A stretch of 64,000 bases of DNA from Marsupella aquatica (Eukaryota; Marchantiophyta): NCBI GenBank assembly GCA_973895155.1, contig OZ316891.1, positions 6,386,001 through 6,450,000 on the forward strand. The letters run 5' to 3'. Made by a program: the position numbers and the translations under genes. Below, in pieces: positions 36,901 through 49,664 of the stretch. Numbering within the stretch: the first letter of the stretch is position 1; each line of letters begins with the position of its first letter. The notes under the pieces are model-generated. The model saw nothing but the letters and a program-made list of their open reading frames with translations. It was not told the origin of the DNA and ran no database searches.

Positions 36901-39900
36901 TTTAGGCTGGCCCTAAAATGTTTTGCTTGACCAAGAGATTTGGTCCCTGTGCCACTGGGTAAGCCTTGAGTTGAGCTGCCTTCGCCAGACTTGTTCACTT
37001 GAAAGCCAGCTACGACACCAACTGAACGATCCTTCACCGGTGTGGACAGGTGAGCACGAGGTGTCGAGCCTTGAGATTTTGGTGTCACAGCACCTTTCAA
37101 CAACATCACAGAATGCTGAGTTAAGGTGACATTATAATCTTCCGCAAAACTCTCAGCTTTATGCAACACGGGTTTCAGGGCAAACTTTGGTAGCTGAAGC
37201 CTCATGGGCTCTGCTACGGTTGTCCTCCAGGACTCTTGATTCTGCTTCCGTGGGTCACGTAAATTCTTGCTCTTACTCCCGCAAAGAGGATGTCCTCCAT
37301 TCATGACCACCTTTCTATGATGAGATGTCTCTACTTTTGCATGGTGTGAATTGTCCGTTACAAGCCTCCAATCACCACCTCTTGATGGCCACTTCCATGA
37401 TTCTTGCTTGCTTTCTAAATGATAAGGTACGCTACTAGCTCGAGGAGTAGGCTCAGGAGGGGCACTGGCGACCACTGTACCACCTTCTGATGCATCTCCA
37501 ACCCTTATCTCTTCAGATTTTGCATCTACCTTCGTAACCGGTTGATCAAATCCAAACCCTTCCAAACCTTGGACCTCACTCCCAAAATCACCATCCTTCC
37601 ACTGGTCACCAATGTCAGCAAATCCACCATGCGATCGAGGAGATTCTGGAGAATTCATTGACATTGTCATCACAAAACGTTAGAATGTCTTCAGCTTATG
37701 TACTGTGGACGAGAAAAGTGTTTCAACATGCCAAATCGATCCAAGATGTTTCTGAGATCAAAACTGTTATCAAAATGGCTGCGGCCTTACCTTCAACAAC
37801 AATGTCTGATTCGTACTCCTGCCGGACACGCTTTGAGGCGATACTTAAGGCCTCTGAAAACCATTGAAAAAAGAAACTAAGTTCAGTCTGTGTACTCACA
37901 TCTGAGATAGATCAAGTAGCTTACATTATACAAATAGCTCAATGCAAAAGCAACCTTGGAAGAAGTACTAAGCAGTTACCATGGACAATATCCTTTTCCC
38001 TGCCGGGAATTAAAGTCCTGCCCTCCATTAGCCTGTCAACACGTTCATCAATATGAAAGTCTTCGTACTCTTCATCAAGAGATGCAGCATTATGTGCCTC
38101 TGTTCCTGGAGGACATATATCGCGGTCTGAGTTCTCGACTTTGCCGTGATCTCGGGGTCGTAACTCTTGGCCGAAAGGAGCACTGGGCAGAATAGATTCT
38201 TCGGATAGCATAGGAGATTTTATGACAGACTGCTGTTGAGATTCAGGAGGCTTTGAGGCCATGGAGGGATTGCGAGGCGACCGGGCATGCGCTAACGTAA
38301 CCCGATCCTCACTTCCCTCTTGTTGAAGCAAACCTTCCGACAGCTGCTTCACACTGACCGATTCCTCCATCTGAGTGAGAGCCACAGGCCCTTGCAAGGG
38401 TCCCTGCGAATGATGATGCATCCAACCTTTGCCCTGTGATTGCGAGGCATTGTTGTAGCCCTGTTCAAAATGCCTCGAAGGCGACACTGAGTCCAGAAAA
38501 ATACCATTATGGCGTGATGGTGGGGACAAGCTACCCCTTCTAAGCCGATAGTACCGAGCATTGCATACAGCCAGATAAGAGCCAGGACGGTACTGACAAT
38601 GCCCTGGAGGCGCCTCCCAAATTCTTGAATGCCTCCACCCATGATGCTCTCCACCATCGTCCCTTAAATGACAACCCGCATTCCCAGTTTTGTCAAAGCC
38701 GTCAGCGCAGCCGTGGAGCCAGTACTCAGATTTCAAACCAGTCCTTCCCTTTCTGGTGTAGCCATTCCTATCCCAATTTCTATCGACACTGCCTTCTCTA
38801 CTGCTCCAACCCATGTGTCGATCCATTGAGTTATCCCTCTCTCTACTATGGTGTCTCCCTCTCCCTGGTGTTCCAGAGCGAGAGTGGGTTAAATTTTCAG
38901 TGCGCTCTCGGTAAGAATCCCTCGCACTGGCACTGGCTCCCTCTATGCCCATGCTATTTGGATCAGACTCATTCCCTCCCCGCCGAAAGTAAGACTCACT
39001 TTCTCTGAGATGGTACTCTTCCTCCATACGTCTCCGATGCCATTCGGGCTCAACATCTAGCTCCCTTGAAGATCTTTGACTCGAAACCCGGCCTGATGTG
39101 CTATCCTCTGAGTGTTTCAGGTATCTAATTCTCTCTGAATTGGATGTACTTTTCGCAGCTTCACGATGAGTATCGTCCAGACAGCTGCCAGTGCCCGTCA
39201 GCTTAATCTTAGGATCTTGCTCTGCTAAGGCTGAAGGACGGACGCCCTCCAAAACTTCAGCGGCATCCGCAACAGGATCTTTGCTGTCTCTACGAGAAGG
39301 ATGCAAACGTTTCTCAGAATCTCTCGCTTGAGCATTGTCTCCCCTGACGCCCCATCCCGAGACGCGTTTTGCACTTCCATCAATTCCATTTGCCTTGCCA
39401 CGAATATCATCAAGGCCAGATACTATATGGACGTCTGGTTGCTTTGATAATTCACACAATACTTTCTCTTCAACACTATCTTTCGCATTCGTGCAATCAA
39501 TCTCACCTTTTCTTCCATGGTCAGGCGAGTTGCTAACCTCAGAGTCCTTACCACTGGCAGTACATTTTCCATCAAGTCGTGGAGAAGGAAAGTCTACTTT
39601 GATGTCTCCATTCCCCTCTACAACACTCTCTTGTCCATCCTTTCCGTGACCAGATGAAGGTAGAACAGGTTCCTTTACAGCACTCACTTGTCCGTCCTTC
39701 CTTTGACCTGATGATGATAGAATGGCCTCCTTTGCAATTTTTTCTGGCTCATCATTTCTTTGACCTGGTAAAGATAGAAAAGGCTCCTTCACAAGGCTCT
39801 CTTGTCCATCGGTTCGCTCTGATGAAAACACAATGAGGTCCTTCGCAATACTCTCTGGTTCATCCTTTCTGCGACCTGTTGAAGATACAATGGTCTTCTT

Positions 39901-41400
39901 TGCATTACTCTCTGGTCCATCCTTTCTCTGCCCTGATGACGATAACATGGTCTCCTTCGCAAAACTCTCTGGACCATCCTTTCTCTGACCTGATGAGGAT
40001 AGAATGGGCTCCTTGGTCATGCTCTCTGGTCCATCCTTTCTTTGATATGATGAAGACAGAATGGGCTCCTTCGCAACACTCTCCTTTGCAAAACTCTCTG
40101 GTCCATCCTTTCTCTGACCTGATGAAGACAGAATGGGCTCCTTCACAACACTCTCTTGTCCATCCTTTCTCTGACCTGATGAGGATAAAATGGGCTCCTT
40201 GGCCATGCTCTCTTGTCCATCCTTTCTCTGACCTGATGAAGACAGAATGGGCTCCTTCGCAACACCCTCCTGTCTATCCTTTCTCTGCCCTGATGAAGAC
40301 AGAATGGTCTCCTTTGCCAAACTCTCTTGTCCACCCTTTCTCTGACCTGATGAGGATAGAATGGGCTCCTTGGCCAAGCTCTCTGGTCCGTCCTTTCTCT
40401 GCCCTGATGAAGACAGAATGGTCTCTTTTGCAAAACTCTCTTGCCCATCCTTTCTCTGACCTGATGAGGATAGAATGGGCTCCTTGGCCATGCTCTCTGG
40501 TCCGTCCTTTCTTTGAAATGATGAAGACAAAATGGGCTCCTTCGCAACAATCTCCTGTCTATCCTTTCTCTGCCCTGATGAAGACAGAATGCTTTCCTTT
40601 GCCAAACTCTCTGGTCCATCCTTTCTCTGACCTGATGAGGATAGAATGCGCTCCTTGGCCATGCTCTCTGGTCCATCCTTTCTTTGATGTGATGAAGACA
40701 GAATGGGCTCCTTCGCAACACTCTCCTGTCTATCCTTTCTTTGGACTGAGGGAGATAGAATGGGCTCCTTTGCCATGCTCGCTGGTCCATCCTTCTTTTG
40801 ACCTCCTGAAGATAGAATGGGCTCCTTTGCAACACTCTCTTGTCCATCCCTTCTCTGACCTGAAGCAGATAGAATGGCCTCCTTTAGAGTAGTTTCTTGT
40901 CCATCCCTTCTTTGACCTGACGCAGACAAAATGGCCTCCCGTAGAGTAGTCTCTTGTCCGTCCTTCCTTTGACCTGACACAACTCCATGGCCCCTGACCT
41001 CGTTATCCCTGTGCCTATCCCCTGTATCACGAGGTCTCTGATTACCGACGTCACCGTTGTCATGATAATCAAAGTGCGCGTGTCGACTACTGCCACTTTC
41101 TCTCACGCTATCTGTTCTCGAGTTACCGTAATCCCTACCACCTGGCAAGGCAATTCGAGACGATGCCCAAGAATCGTGACCCCAACGCCTGTCACCACCT
41201 GTTATTGACCTGTCCATTCTTCCCGAGTCGTTGTATCTGCAATCCAAGGTCGGGCAATTCCTCCGAATGTGCCCATCTTGCCCGCAAGAATAACAATATT
41301 TACGATCATAAGGCATTCCTCGGCCACGATCGTATGGTTGTTGCCCTAATCGAGGCCTTTCGGGGCCCGAAGAAGCGGCTGGATGCCACGCTCTGTCCAT
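27969..41400 (-). CDS. ATXR3: ATXR3/SDG2-like histone H3K4 methyltransferase (SET domain)
   Basis: In Arabidopsis, ATXR3/SDG2 is a major H3K4 trimethyltransferase. Exons: 41400-37980, 37853-37791, 37645-36281, 35956-35487, 35194-34391, 34119-33953, 33734-32834, 32551-32351, 32179-32108, 31667-31557, 31414-31314, 31014-30915, 30779-30684, 30495-30328, 30182-30066, 29492-29439, 29342-29104, 28939-28831, 28645-28349, 28160-27969. They close in frame to 3015 residues. In order: CCHC zinc knuckle (C36, C39, H44, C49); 19-residue repeats (~142-597); RS/RD-rich stretch; F-box-like plus LRR-like block (~1720-1830); acidic region before [21 protein letters not shown] domain ~2455-2592 with [11 protein letters not shown] and [11 protein letters not shown]; post-[11 protein letters not shown] (2593-2624); conserved C-terminus including [20 protein letters not shown] and [10 protein letters not shown] see no GYF domain, which I recall in the flowering-plant protein. 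The exon 5/6 junction is the least certain. Confidence 0.92.
39610..40977 (-). repeat. 57-bp coding tandem repeat, about 24 copies, in exon 1 of the SET gene
   Basis: About 24 tandem 19-residue units of consensus [19 protein letters not shown] cover residues ~142-597. One unit carries a 5-residue internal duplication ([10 protein letters not shown]) and one is a residue short. All copies keep the frame, although their DNA has diverged by substitution, so selection or gene conversion maintains the array. The 57-bp period also opens long frames on the opposite strand. Confidence 0.93.
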
Positions 41401-43800
41401 GGGGCCAAAACCGAAAGAAAAGTGCTACCAAGTCCAATCCTCAGGGCACCGCTAATGAGCCAGGTCCTGACATCTGCACAACCGATACATTTCTTACTTC
41501 ATAAAATGCAACAGCGTTTCCAACGCAAGCAGAGCAGTCTTGTATCGAGCTAAAACTCCGACTTGTAAATAGACTAGCACATAAAAGAGCTAGAACAAAC
41601 CAAATTGCCCGCGGAGGTGGTGTCCAGTGAGAAAATAACTAGTCCTTCCTGAGAATCCACAGCATCCCCCGAAGACGACGTAGGCATCAGGGAACAAATT
41701 CTCCTCCATGATTAATGTGCCAAAATTCCATGATTCTAGAGTCCTATTTCCTCCGTGATTGTTTTCGACTTCATTCCAAACGCTTCGTTTCTACGCCATA
41801 AGGCTTAAAATTCGTAGCACGAAAAGAACGAGCAATACCTTTCCCCTCAGCATTTTGCCAAATATTTCGCGGGAACCTCTTCAAGAACGGAACAGTCCTT
41901 GCCTGATTGAGGTGGAGAGGGCAGAGCAAGACATTCCTAGCCATGCACGAGCACCATCACAACACATCACAGAACTCCCAAAGCAAGCAATCAACATCAA
42001 TTCTGAAGGACGGCATGGAGGCACTCACCGATTCAGGAACTTCAAGCACGCGAGTAAGAGTAAAGGAACCTTTCATCATCTCTCGGATCCAGTAGCACAT
42101 CGTCACCCGCCGGCAGGACTTCTCCTTCCTTGTCATCCAAAGCAGGCATGCAATTGCTGCAACGCGCCCGCCCTAGCCAAGACACGCCAGAAAGCCAACA
42201 CAGGAAGACCTAACAACGCAATCGCGAACAAGAGTACGAAGAACAAAACGCCTCGAGGAAAGACCGGGTAAAAGGTCCATCTACTTATCCCTCTTGTCCT
42301 CTTCGCCTCCCTTCGCTGTTCTCCTCCTTCACCGAAACCGGCGCCTCTGATCCAAATCTCTACACTAATGTTAATGTCAAGCCAGAAATGTTCATCCTGT
42401 ACCCTTGGGCCTTGTCCCCCCTCCCTCGTTCCACGGAAACCCTGTCCGTCACCGATCCAAATCGCCAACCCTGAAAACACTAGTCCCAATCAAAATGCTC
42501 CTCGTCCCAGGTCCAGGTCCATCGCTTCCCGCTTCCCCCGGCTACCACTGCACCTCCACTTCCTCTTGCCCGCACATCCGGAGAAACTCTCGTCCTCCAC
42601 CGATAACCTCGCTCCCGCTCCTGCTCCTCCTCCTCCTCCTCTGCTCGTCTCTTCCTTTTCGTCTCCCTCCGCGCAACCCCGCGCCACCTCTGCTCCAAGT
42701 ACCCCGAAGCTGCAACACTCTTAATAATCAATCCGAATGCGCCTCCCCGCCTCCTCACTCCTCTCCATCTCCCTCTCCCTCCTCTCCTTTCCCTCCACCG
42801 CATATAATCCTCCCCTCTCCCTCTCCCTCTCTCGCTCCACTCTCTCACTCCCTCACTCACTCACTCTCGTCCGTCCTGCCCCCGACGACACAAAGCACCC
42901 CAATCCCAATGCCTCTCCTCCGTGCTCCACTCCACACTCTCAATCACTGAATCAAAGATGCGCTCTCTCTCTCCCTCTCTCTCCACAATATGTCGCCCGT
43001 CTCTCTATCTCGACGTCCCTCTCGACGTCCTCTCGACGTCCCGCTCGACTACTTCTGTGTCTCGCGTGGCGTGACACAAATGTCCGAAGGGCGCACACAA
43101 CGAACGTAGCACTCCCACAGCGAGGGAAGCGAAGGGAAGGGAAGGAAAGGGAAGCAGCGCGCGCGGGGGAAAAATGTTGACGACACACACACACACACTC
43201 TCAATCTCTTCTTCTTCGTCGTCGTCGTCGTCACAACTTCATCATCATCAACAGCAGAGAGAGGAGAGGAGAGGAGAGGAGAGCAGAGGACAGGAGAGGG
43301 GAGCAGAGGCAGAGGAGCAGCAGAGACAGAGGAGCAGCAGAGACAGGCGCAGCAGCAGCAGCAGCAACAACACAGCAGATAGACATTTTTTTTTTACTAC
43401 CGTAGTTCTGAAAAGGCCGCACACTGAAGACAGGCAGACAAAGCGGCCCGACCCGGCCGGGCGGGCCGGCGGGCCAGACGGCAGTCTCGTCGGCCCAGCC
43501 TCGGCCCTCCTCCTCAACTCCCGACCAGCCACTGGACCCCGACTCGACTCGACTGGACTCGGGTCGTGGCCTGGCGTGGCGTGGTGAGGAGGCCGAGGGA
43601 GGAGAGCGAAGAGGGCCGCGCCCGGCCCGGCACCGCTGGTCGCTGGCGCCAGCTCTGGCTGGCTCCTTGAGGAGCGTGGGAGCGAAGGAAGCGAAGCAAC
43701 AAAGAAGAGGAGCGAACAACTGAAGTGAGGGTGAGCCTGCCAGAAGGAACAAGAAGGGCGGAGGAGCAAATGGGGTTCCGTTGCGGTCATGGGCAAGTGA
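41401..43800. promoter_or_regulatory. Probable 5' UTR and promoter region of the SET gene, strand-skewed low complexity
   Basis: Just upstream of the start a minus-strand acceptor (tgtgcag at 41474-41480) suggests a 5' UTR intron, and ATG at 41473 opens a 10-codon uORF. On the plus strand, 42300-43050 is very C/T-rich. From about 43110 to 43340 it switches to purine-rich (GGAGA and GCAGAG runs, then CAG at 43350-43375), with a CA run at 43181-43198. The block 43440-43660 is GC-rich, as in a promoter-proximal region. Frames here are low-complexity artefacts. Confidence 0.5.
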
Positions 43801-46441
43801 GCAAGTGAACCCACCCAAGCGTTTATCATACTTCGATGCGGGTCGTTTCCATTATTTTAGAAGTAATTATACTAGGGGGTCTCAAATATCCCCTCTGGAC
43901 CCCTTTTTGTTGCCCATGTTAGGTTTGGAGCAGGTGCACCGAGTACATGTGAGGCATTGGTCTGCACAGTAGATCTGTGGGATTTGGCTATTGCCCATGG
44001 TCTGCTCCACTCTAACTGAAGCCAGGGAATGTCGGCCGCATTTTGGAAAGACTAAGTAGACATTGGACAACAATGGTGGAGACAGGATTGAGGACGTGTG
44101 AAGGCTGCCGCCAACAACATGTTTCAGTATGCTGAACAATTTAGACTTATTTCACAAAGGTTAGGCACCATTTTGTAGGCCCATGGGAGCACTTTTGGCA
44201 GTTTGCCCCTTCCCACAAGCTTTTGTCCACAGAGGATAGCTGAGACCCCCTAATAAATGGAGTACAAGCAAAAAAATGTCTAAAGAGAGTACAAACTTAA
44301 ATGAATTAAGATGGCAAATGCAAACCCCAAAAGATAGACGAAAGAAGAGATGGAGATCTACCATTGCAATACTATGATGAGCTAGTAGTCCACGCCTAGT
44401 GCGTGCGAGCTAGTGGTCCACCTCTAGTGCTCTAAGTAAGTTTGCAAGTGGGACATGAATATATTCTAAGGGGCAACCCTAAATAGAGCCCCCAAAGCAA
44501 ATTTACACCTTCTCTATGTCAGAGATTTTTTTTAACATAAGTTTACAGCAACCTTGGGAATAACCTATCTATGATTTTGGGCTTGTGTAACATCTTCCAG
44601 AAAATTGGAACCCTAGGTAAACCTGGGGGACAGCATCACCTCCCTTACAGCAATGTCACAAATGTTCAGAATACAATTTGTTGTTTCACTTATATGTACA
44701 AATCTAGGAAGTTCTCCACAAAAAAAGAAGTGGGCATGAGGTGAATCTTTTCCTTCCCTTATTTGTGCCAGGACATAAGTATTTAGACAATTTTTGGAGG
44801 GTAGATGCTTGCAAGCAAACTAGTTTGCACCTTGTGGGAGCAAATCATCCTCGGGAATGCCTTTGAGTGACCTTCTGGATGTGGGGGGCCCATTTTCCTA
44901 GAAAAGTAGGGGGAGGATTCAGTTCTAGATTGTGGAAAGAGACCAAGAAATCCAAATCTATCAGAGAGAGAAAGTGATGGTTTGAGCTTCAGGCATGTGT
45001 TAAATAAACCACAAGAAATATACTTAAGTGGGCCCAAGAGAGGGTCTCAAATGCATATTGTACCTATTGTATTATGAATAGTGCCCTCGTGAGTCTCATA
45101 AGTGTGCAGCTGTCTTTATGAAAGCTTACAATGTAGATCTTGGAGCTGGAAAGAAATATGCATTGTAAGCAAAAGAAAGGGTATTTTTAATTGGCTAGTG
45201 AAGCCTTAGACGTAGTGTAATGAGTGGACGCCAATAGAAATAGGGACGGATGTGGGACTTAGGCAAACAAAGGAAAAGGCTGCAATATTGTCAAGCAAAG
45301 AGTAGAAAGTGTATGCTATAGGGTAGTAATTATACGTCTGCCATGGGTAGAAATATAGCTGATTTGGACAACGATAAAAAATACCATTGGCACTCTACAT
45401 TGCGTTTGAATCAAAGTAGGAGTACTACTAACGTTGTGTTTTGAGCTATAGTTAAATCTTCTCCAGCTTTTATGCAAACCTATGCGACTATGTAATGTAG
45501 TATATTTAATCATACAAGTAATTATTTCCTTGCAAATCCTGGGTGAGTACTTAATTAATTGGCCCGCCGATGAGGTAGTATAGATTCACTTTAATGCCTC
45601 TTAAATACCCTCTTGTTCTCCAATTATCTGTGAGAGTGTGGACGATGTTGACGGATTCCCTAGTACAAGTGGCTGTTCTCAGTTGTCCTTGTACATCCAC
45701 TTCTGGCAATATGGTTTATCGATGCAAAGTTTGCTAATTGGAGTTAGCCTCAACTAAAACTGTAATATTTTGAATCATGAGCTTGGATGGATTCAAAAGT
45801 GGTCTTTGCGTAAAAAGCTTACTTATTCCATATCTATTTTATCCTAGTTATAATGTAGGTTGCTCTAGATCCGATCTAAACTTAGGAATCCTATCCACAC
45901 ACACACAAAGAACAATTTTTTGGGGGTAAAGATCCCATGCAAGCTTACTTTAATACTGATATTTAATAAAATGCCACACTTTCCCACCAAAATCCTTGAA
46001 TGCCTCGGTTTATAGTTTAAGGATCACTTGTTTTAATGACACTGAATTCAATCAAAAATTGTGCAAATCAATACGGTACAAAAGATCCTCCCTTGCCTTA
46101 GGTAATGAAAATAAAAACCATTCAAGCTTAGCAAACAAAAGTTTGAGGAGACTTAAAGCAGGAGGAGTCCACACCTCAAAGTATCAATTCTCTCGCTCAA
46201 TCACTAGAATTGGCAGAAATTTCATAAAATCTGTTAAAGGGGATGAATGCACGATATTGAAAACTAAATGTAGTGGGAAATGAGAGCCCTAGCATAGGAA
46301 GATAGAAATCACTTAGAAGGTGCCAAAGTAATCTAAAGTCTAAATTATACAAGTGGTGCACCTTGGTAGGGCACATTAAAATAAAACTACATGACAACAA
46401 TTCTTAGTAAGACAAAACATTGAAAGGTGGATTGGCCATGT
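43801..46441. other. Intergenic DNA; no gene seen
   Basis: AT-rich DNA with only short frames. A small duplication around 'gctagtagtccacgcctagtg' lies at 44380-44435. I found no transposase or reverse transcriptase frame. Confidence 0.5.
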
Positions 46442-46692
46442 TGTTAGGAATTGACTCGAGTTCCCGACTTTAGTTAGTTTGGCCTTATTAGGGTTAGTTG
46501 ACCCTTGGTTAGATTAGGATAAGATCCACTAATTTAGGCCCACACATTTTAGTCCCCCTGGGGGTATAGGTTGGAAGGAGAGCATTTTCTCCCTCATTCT
46601 TTACATGTACTCTCATATGCCATGGGTAATTTCTCCACTTGTGGTGTCTTGTCGGTGTAGTATGTGACTGAGTGTCTCTCTCATGTTCCACA
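46442..46692 (+). mobile_element. Possible LTR fragment or solo LTR
   Basis: A segment beginning TGTTAGGAATTGACTCGAG and ending CA near 46692 has the look of a short Copia-type LTR, including a transcription-start-like stretch. I find no clear primer-binding site, no matching second LTR and no convincing target duplication. It is a weak call. Confidence 0.22.
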
Positions 46693-46829
46693 TTTGCTGC
46701 CTAGTTTGAGCTCATGGTTTCTTACACATGTAGCAATGTCATTGATAAAGGGGCAATGTCAGTCCTCATTTTGACTAACCATGGCATTTCGATAGTGCAA
46801 ATACTGACAATTTGACAGCTTTCAGTGAA

Positions 46830-47350
46830 TATGGTGGCTATGGAGCAAGAAGAAGCCCAAATGGACTACAATATTTGTCAAACAACTTGGGTGCCACTGG
46901 ACCACTACAGTCCAGATAGACCATTTGCAAAACATTGCTTTGAACTCAATATTATCTTTCTTTTGTATCATTCAATGGTCACATTTTGGGTCTCAAAAGC
47001 TGCTAGGTGTATCTCAGTTGCATGGTCAGATGTTGTGGTCCATCCAAGCATCAATTTCAACAAAATTTGATATGTTCTGTAAAGTTTTTTTAAATGGGAC
47101 AAAATAATAATTTACCCTAACAATTGACAAAATTTACCCTCACAATTGGGCCACATCACTATAAGAGCAAGAGTTTCCTCAGATCAATTAAGACAAGTTG
47201 GGTCACATGAACTGAATAGTATCTTTCCTTTGGTCACATGTTTGGGTCTCAAAAGCTGCTAGATTTATCGAAGTTGTATGGTCAAACATTTGCAGTTCAT
47301 TCACAAATCAATCACAGTCAGCAAATCTTGAGCTTTTCTATAATTAAAAT
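46830..47350. repeat. Diverged two-copy repeat around 'gggtctcaaaagctgctag'
   Basis: Two segments (about 46945-47090 and 47205-47350) share 'tttgggtctcaaaagctgct', an adjacent 'agttg(c/t)atggtca' and a following 'cat..atcaa' stretch. They are separated by A-rich DNA. This belongs to the 'gatggacc'-containing repeats seen near 13700 and 21000. Confidence 0.5.
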
Positions 47351-48997
47351 ACAAAAATGGGACAAAATAATAAGTCATCCATTAACCAGGGCACCTCACC
47401 TCAAGAAAGGAATTGGGTCACAACATTGGGTTTATAGGGTTTTGAGGACTCCCAAATGGATGATGAGGAAACAACAAAGGAGGAAGAGCAAGACGAAGCC
47501 TTGGAGTGCAAGATGATTGACTGATGATTTGTCAGTATAGTAATTCATCTACTTTTTCCGTGTGTGGATTTGTAGAGGCAAGGAGAGGGTCTTTACTCCA
47601 TGGCAAAGGGAATGGGAAGAGAACAGATTTGGAATCAGTGACTAGGGGTTTGGGGCGGGTTGGATGTCCACTTTGCTGCTGAGAGAGTGGAGATATGCGC
47701 TTTGCTGGATATCAAGCGCATGTGGCAATCAAGGACCCGAGGAAGGGAAATGCTATGGTGCTCACAATTTGGTATCAACGGAAGAGTTTAGCAACCTAGG
47801 ATGGACTCTGGTGCTCATAATTTGGTATTGGAAGAGTTTAGCAACCTCGATCGGATTGGACCCTGCCTTGCAAGTCTCATTTGTCACTGTCTGCCACTTG
47901 CACCTTAGTGTATTTCTCATTCAAATTTCAGTATCCCCAGGCCAGGCTGGCACAGGGGTTCCATGGCTTCACCCGGGGGTAATGTCTCATAACCAGGTAT
48001 AGACATACAAACAAAAAACTTCATTTGGGGGTTTATGGGGACTATCTTGGTCTGGTTCTGGTTGGGTGTGGGGTCTAAGGTTTAAGGGTCTTTGATGTCT
48101 GTAGCAAAGTACGCCGGGCAGAATCCACGTTCAGGCACAGTTCTTATGTATGCATGTATGATGGATGGATTATGCTCCTGCTAGTGGGACATCTTGAGAA
48201 TAGTGGAGTTTAAGGAACTGTGACAATTTTGTGATGGGCACATCTGAGCCCTATTCGAAAACAAGGAATTCCATCAAACTCACATTAACATGACCTGTGT
48301 TCCTGTCAAGGTGACTCTGACCACCCTTGGGTCAATTGACTGAGGGGTGGGTCGTGTGGTCCAGTTGTCCCATCCTACACATTGCCGTTGTCCAGGGCTA
48401 GCATGTCCCTATGCGTAGCCTCGGCCTCTGTCCCACTGAGGTGGTCAAAGTCACATTTAGCAAGACTGGCCAGGGGCCGATCGCGGGACTGGGTGCAATG
48501 ACAACTATTTGGAGGTGAAGGAGCTCACCCTGGGGCTCACCCAGGTTTTCTTAACCTACAAACAAGAAAGTGGCATTGTGATAAATAGAAAAATTTCAGT
48601 GGCAAGGTAATCTAATAAATCCTAGTCAACTCAAATCCTCTTGGTCGGGGACAAGTTAGAATAAGAAATTGGGGAATTTATTGCAATCTTTTCTTGGGTA
48701 ATTTCTTCTTAGACTCTGAAAGCACATTTGGGAGACCTCTCTTACTCTTGCTGGGTGTCAAAGACCAGCAATCGAGAGCTGAGCATTCCCGGAACTGTAG
48801 GGTGAGCTTGGTGATCTCTCAGCGCTTGTGGACCTGTTGCAAAGTTAAAGACAAATTAAGGCTATAAGGCAAAGGGTTCCCTTGTGAAAAGGACGGTGCC
48901 CACCACCCACCAATAACAACTATCAATCATCATCATAAACAAAACAACATCTTCGCCCAAGAGGATCCCGGACATGGAGAACTCTCCACTCCAAACC
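47351..48997. other. Intergenic DNA; no gene seen
   Basis: Frames at 47664-48002 (+) and elsewhere are short and unrecognised. The stretch 48280-48500 is somewhat GC-richer, without structure I can name. Confidence 0.45.
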
Positions 48998-49171
48998 AAT
49001 TGCGAGGGATTTGCTTGATGGGACCCCAAAATGAAACATGTTACTTGACAGGACCCCTGAGTGATCCAAACCATTATTCCAGGTCGAATGACCGTACCCA
49101 AAACTTCAGGGGTCCTATCGAGTAACCCAATCCATTTTAGGGTCCCATCAAGCAAATCCCTCAACCAATTG
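48998..49171. mobile_element. Fold-back element with ~63-bp imperfect inverted arms
   Basis: The left arm (48998-49060) and the reverse complement of the right arm (49105-49171) share 'gagggatttgcttgatggga', 'ccc(c/t)aaaatg' and 'ggacccctga' at over 80% identity. The central spacer is about 45 bp. The whole could fold into one long hairpin. It may be a MITE or a hairpin-RNA locus. Confidence 0.75.
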
Positions 49172-49224
49172 CTCATCAAACACCCCAAAAGTAAAGTAGA
49201 CCATATTAGACAGCAGCAGTACTA

Positions 49225-49460
49225 CGAGTCAATGTGGCACAGGAGTCTACCATTTGTAAAAGAAACAAAGAGCATATGAATGAATGTGGGTAGCATGGGA
49301 GTCTAAGAGTAGTAAAAGGAGCAAACAGTAGTATGAATCAATCGGGGCATGGGAGGGGAGTCTAAGAGTCATAAAAGAAACAAATAGACTAGAAATCAGT
49401 GTAGAATGGGAGTTTAAGAGTCATATGAGGAACAAAGAGTCATATGAGGAACAAAGAGTC
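49225..49460. repeat. Degenerate ~55-bp tandem repeat upstream of the F-box/ankyrin gene
   Basis: About four diverged units contain 'gggagtctaagagtcat' followed by 'aaaagaaacaaa'. The last part carries an exact 18-bp duplication of 'agtcatatgaggaacaaag'. It ends about 200 bp before the start codon of the downstream gene, so it may lie in its promoter. Confidence 0.7.
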
Positions 49461-49664
49461 ACGATCCTTCACTCACCAATCAGATCAGAAAATAAAGTAT
49501 AGTTTTTAATTTTGTTTACATGATTGACTAACAAAAAAGTGCCGTTTTTTTTCTAATGGTCGTCCTCTCTCGCTCGTGAAATCCTCGATGCTCTCGGGAA
49601 TTAAATTCTTCTTTACAAGAGACGAGAGAGAGGCGGATCCCCAAGCAGGGTCTGCCTCGCAGAG

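Noticed and set aside
39879-40892. 337-residue plus-strand repeat protein and a 234-residue alternative minus frame
   Set aside because: Both are shadows of the 57-bp repeat in the SET gene; only the frame continuing into conserved domains is supported.
42405-43829. Several Pro/Ser- or Arg/Gly-rich frames of 120-195 residues
   Set aside because: Low-complexity translation of C/T- and G/A-rich DNA in the upstream region of the SET gene.
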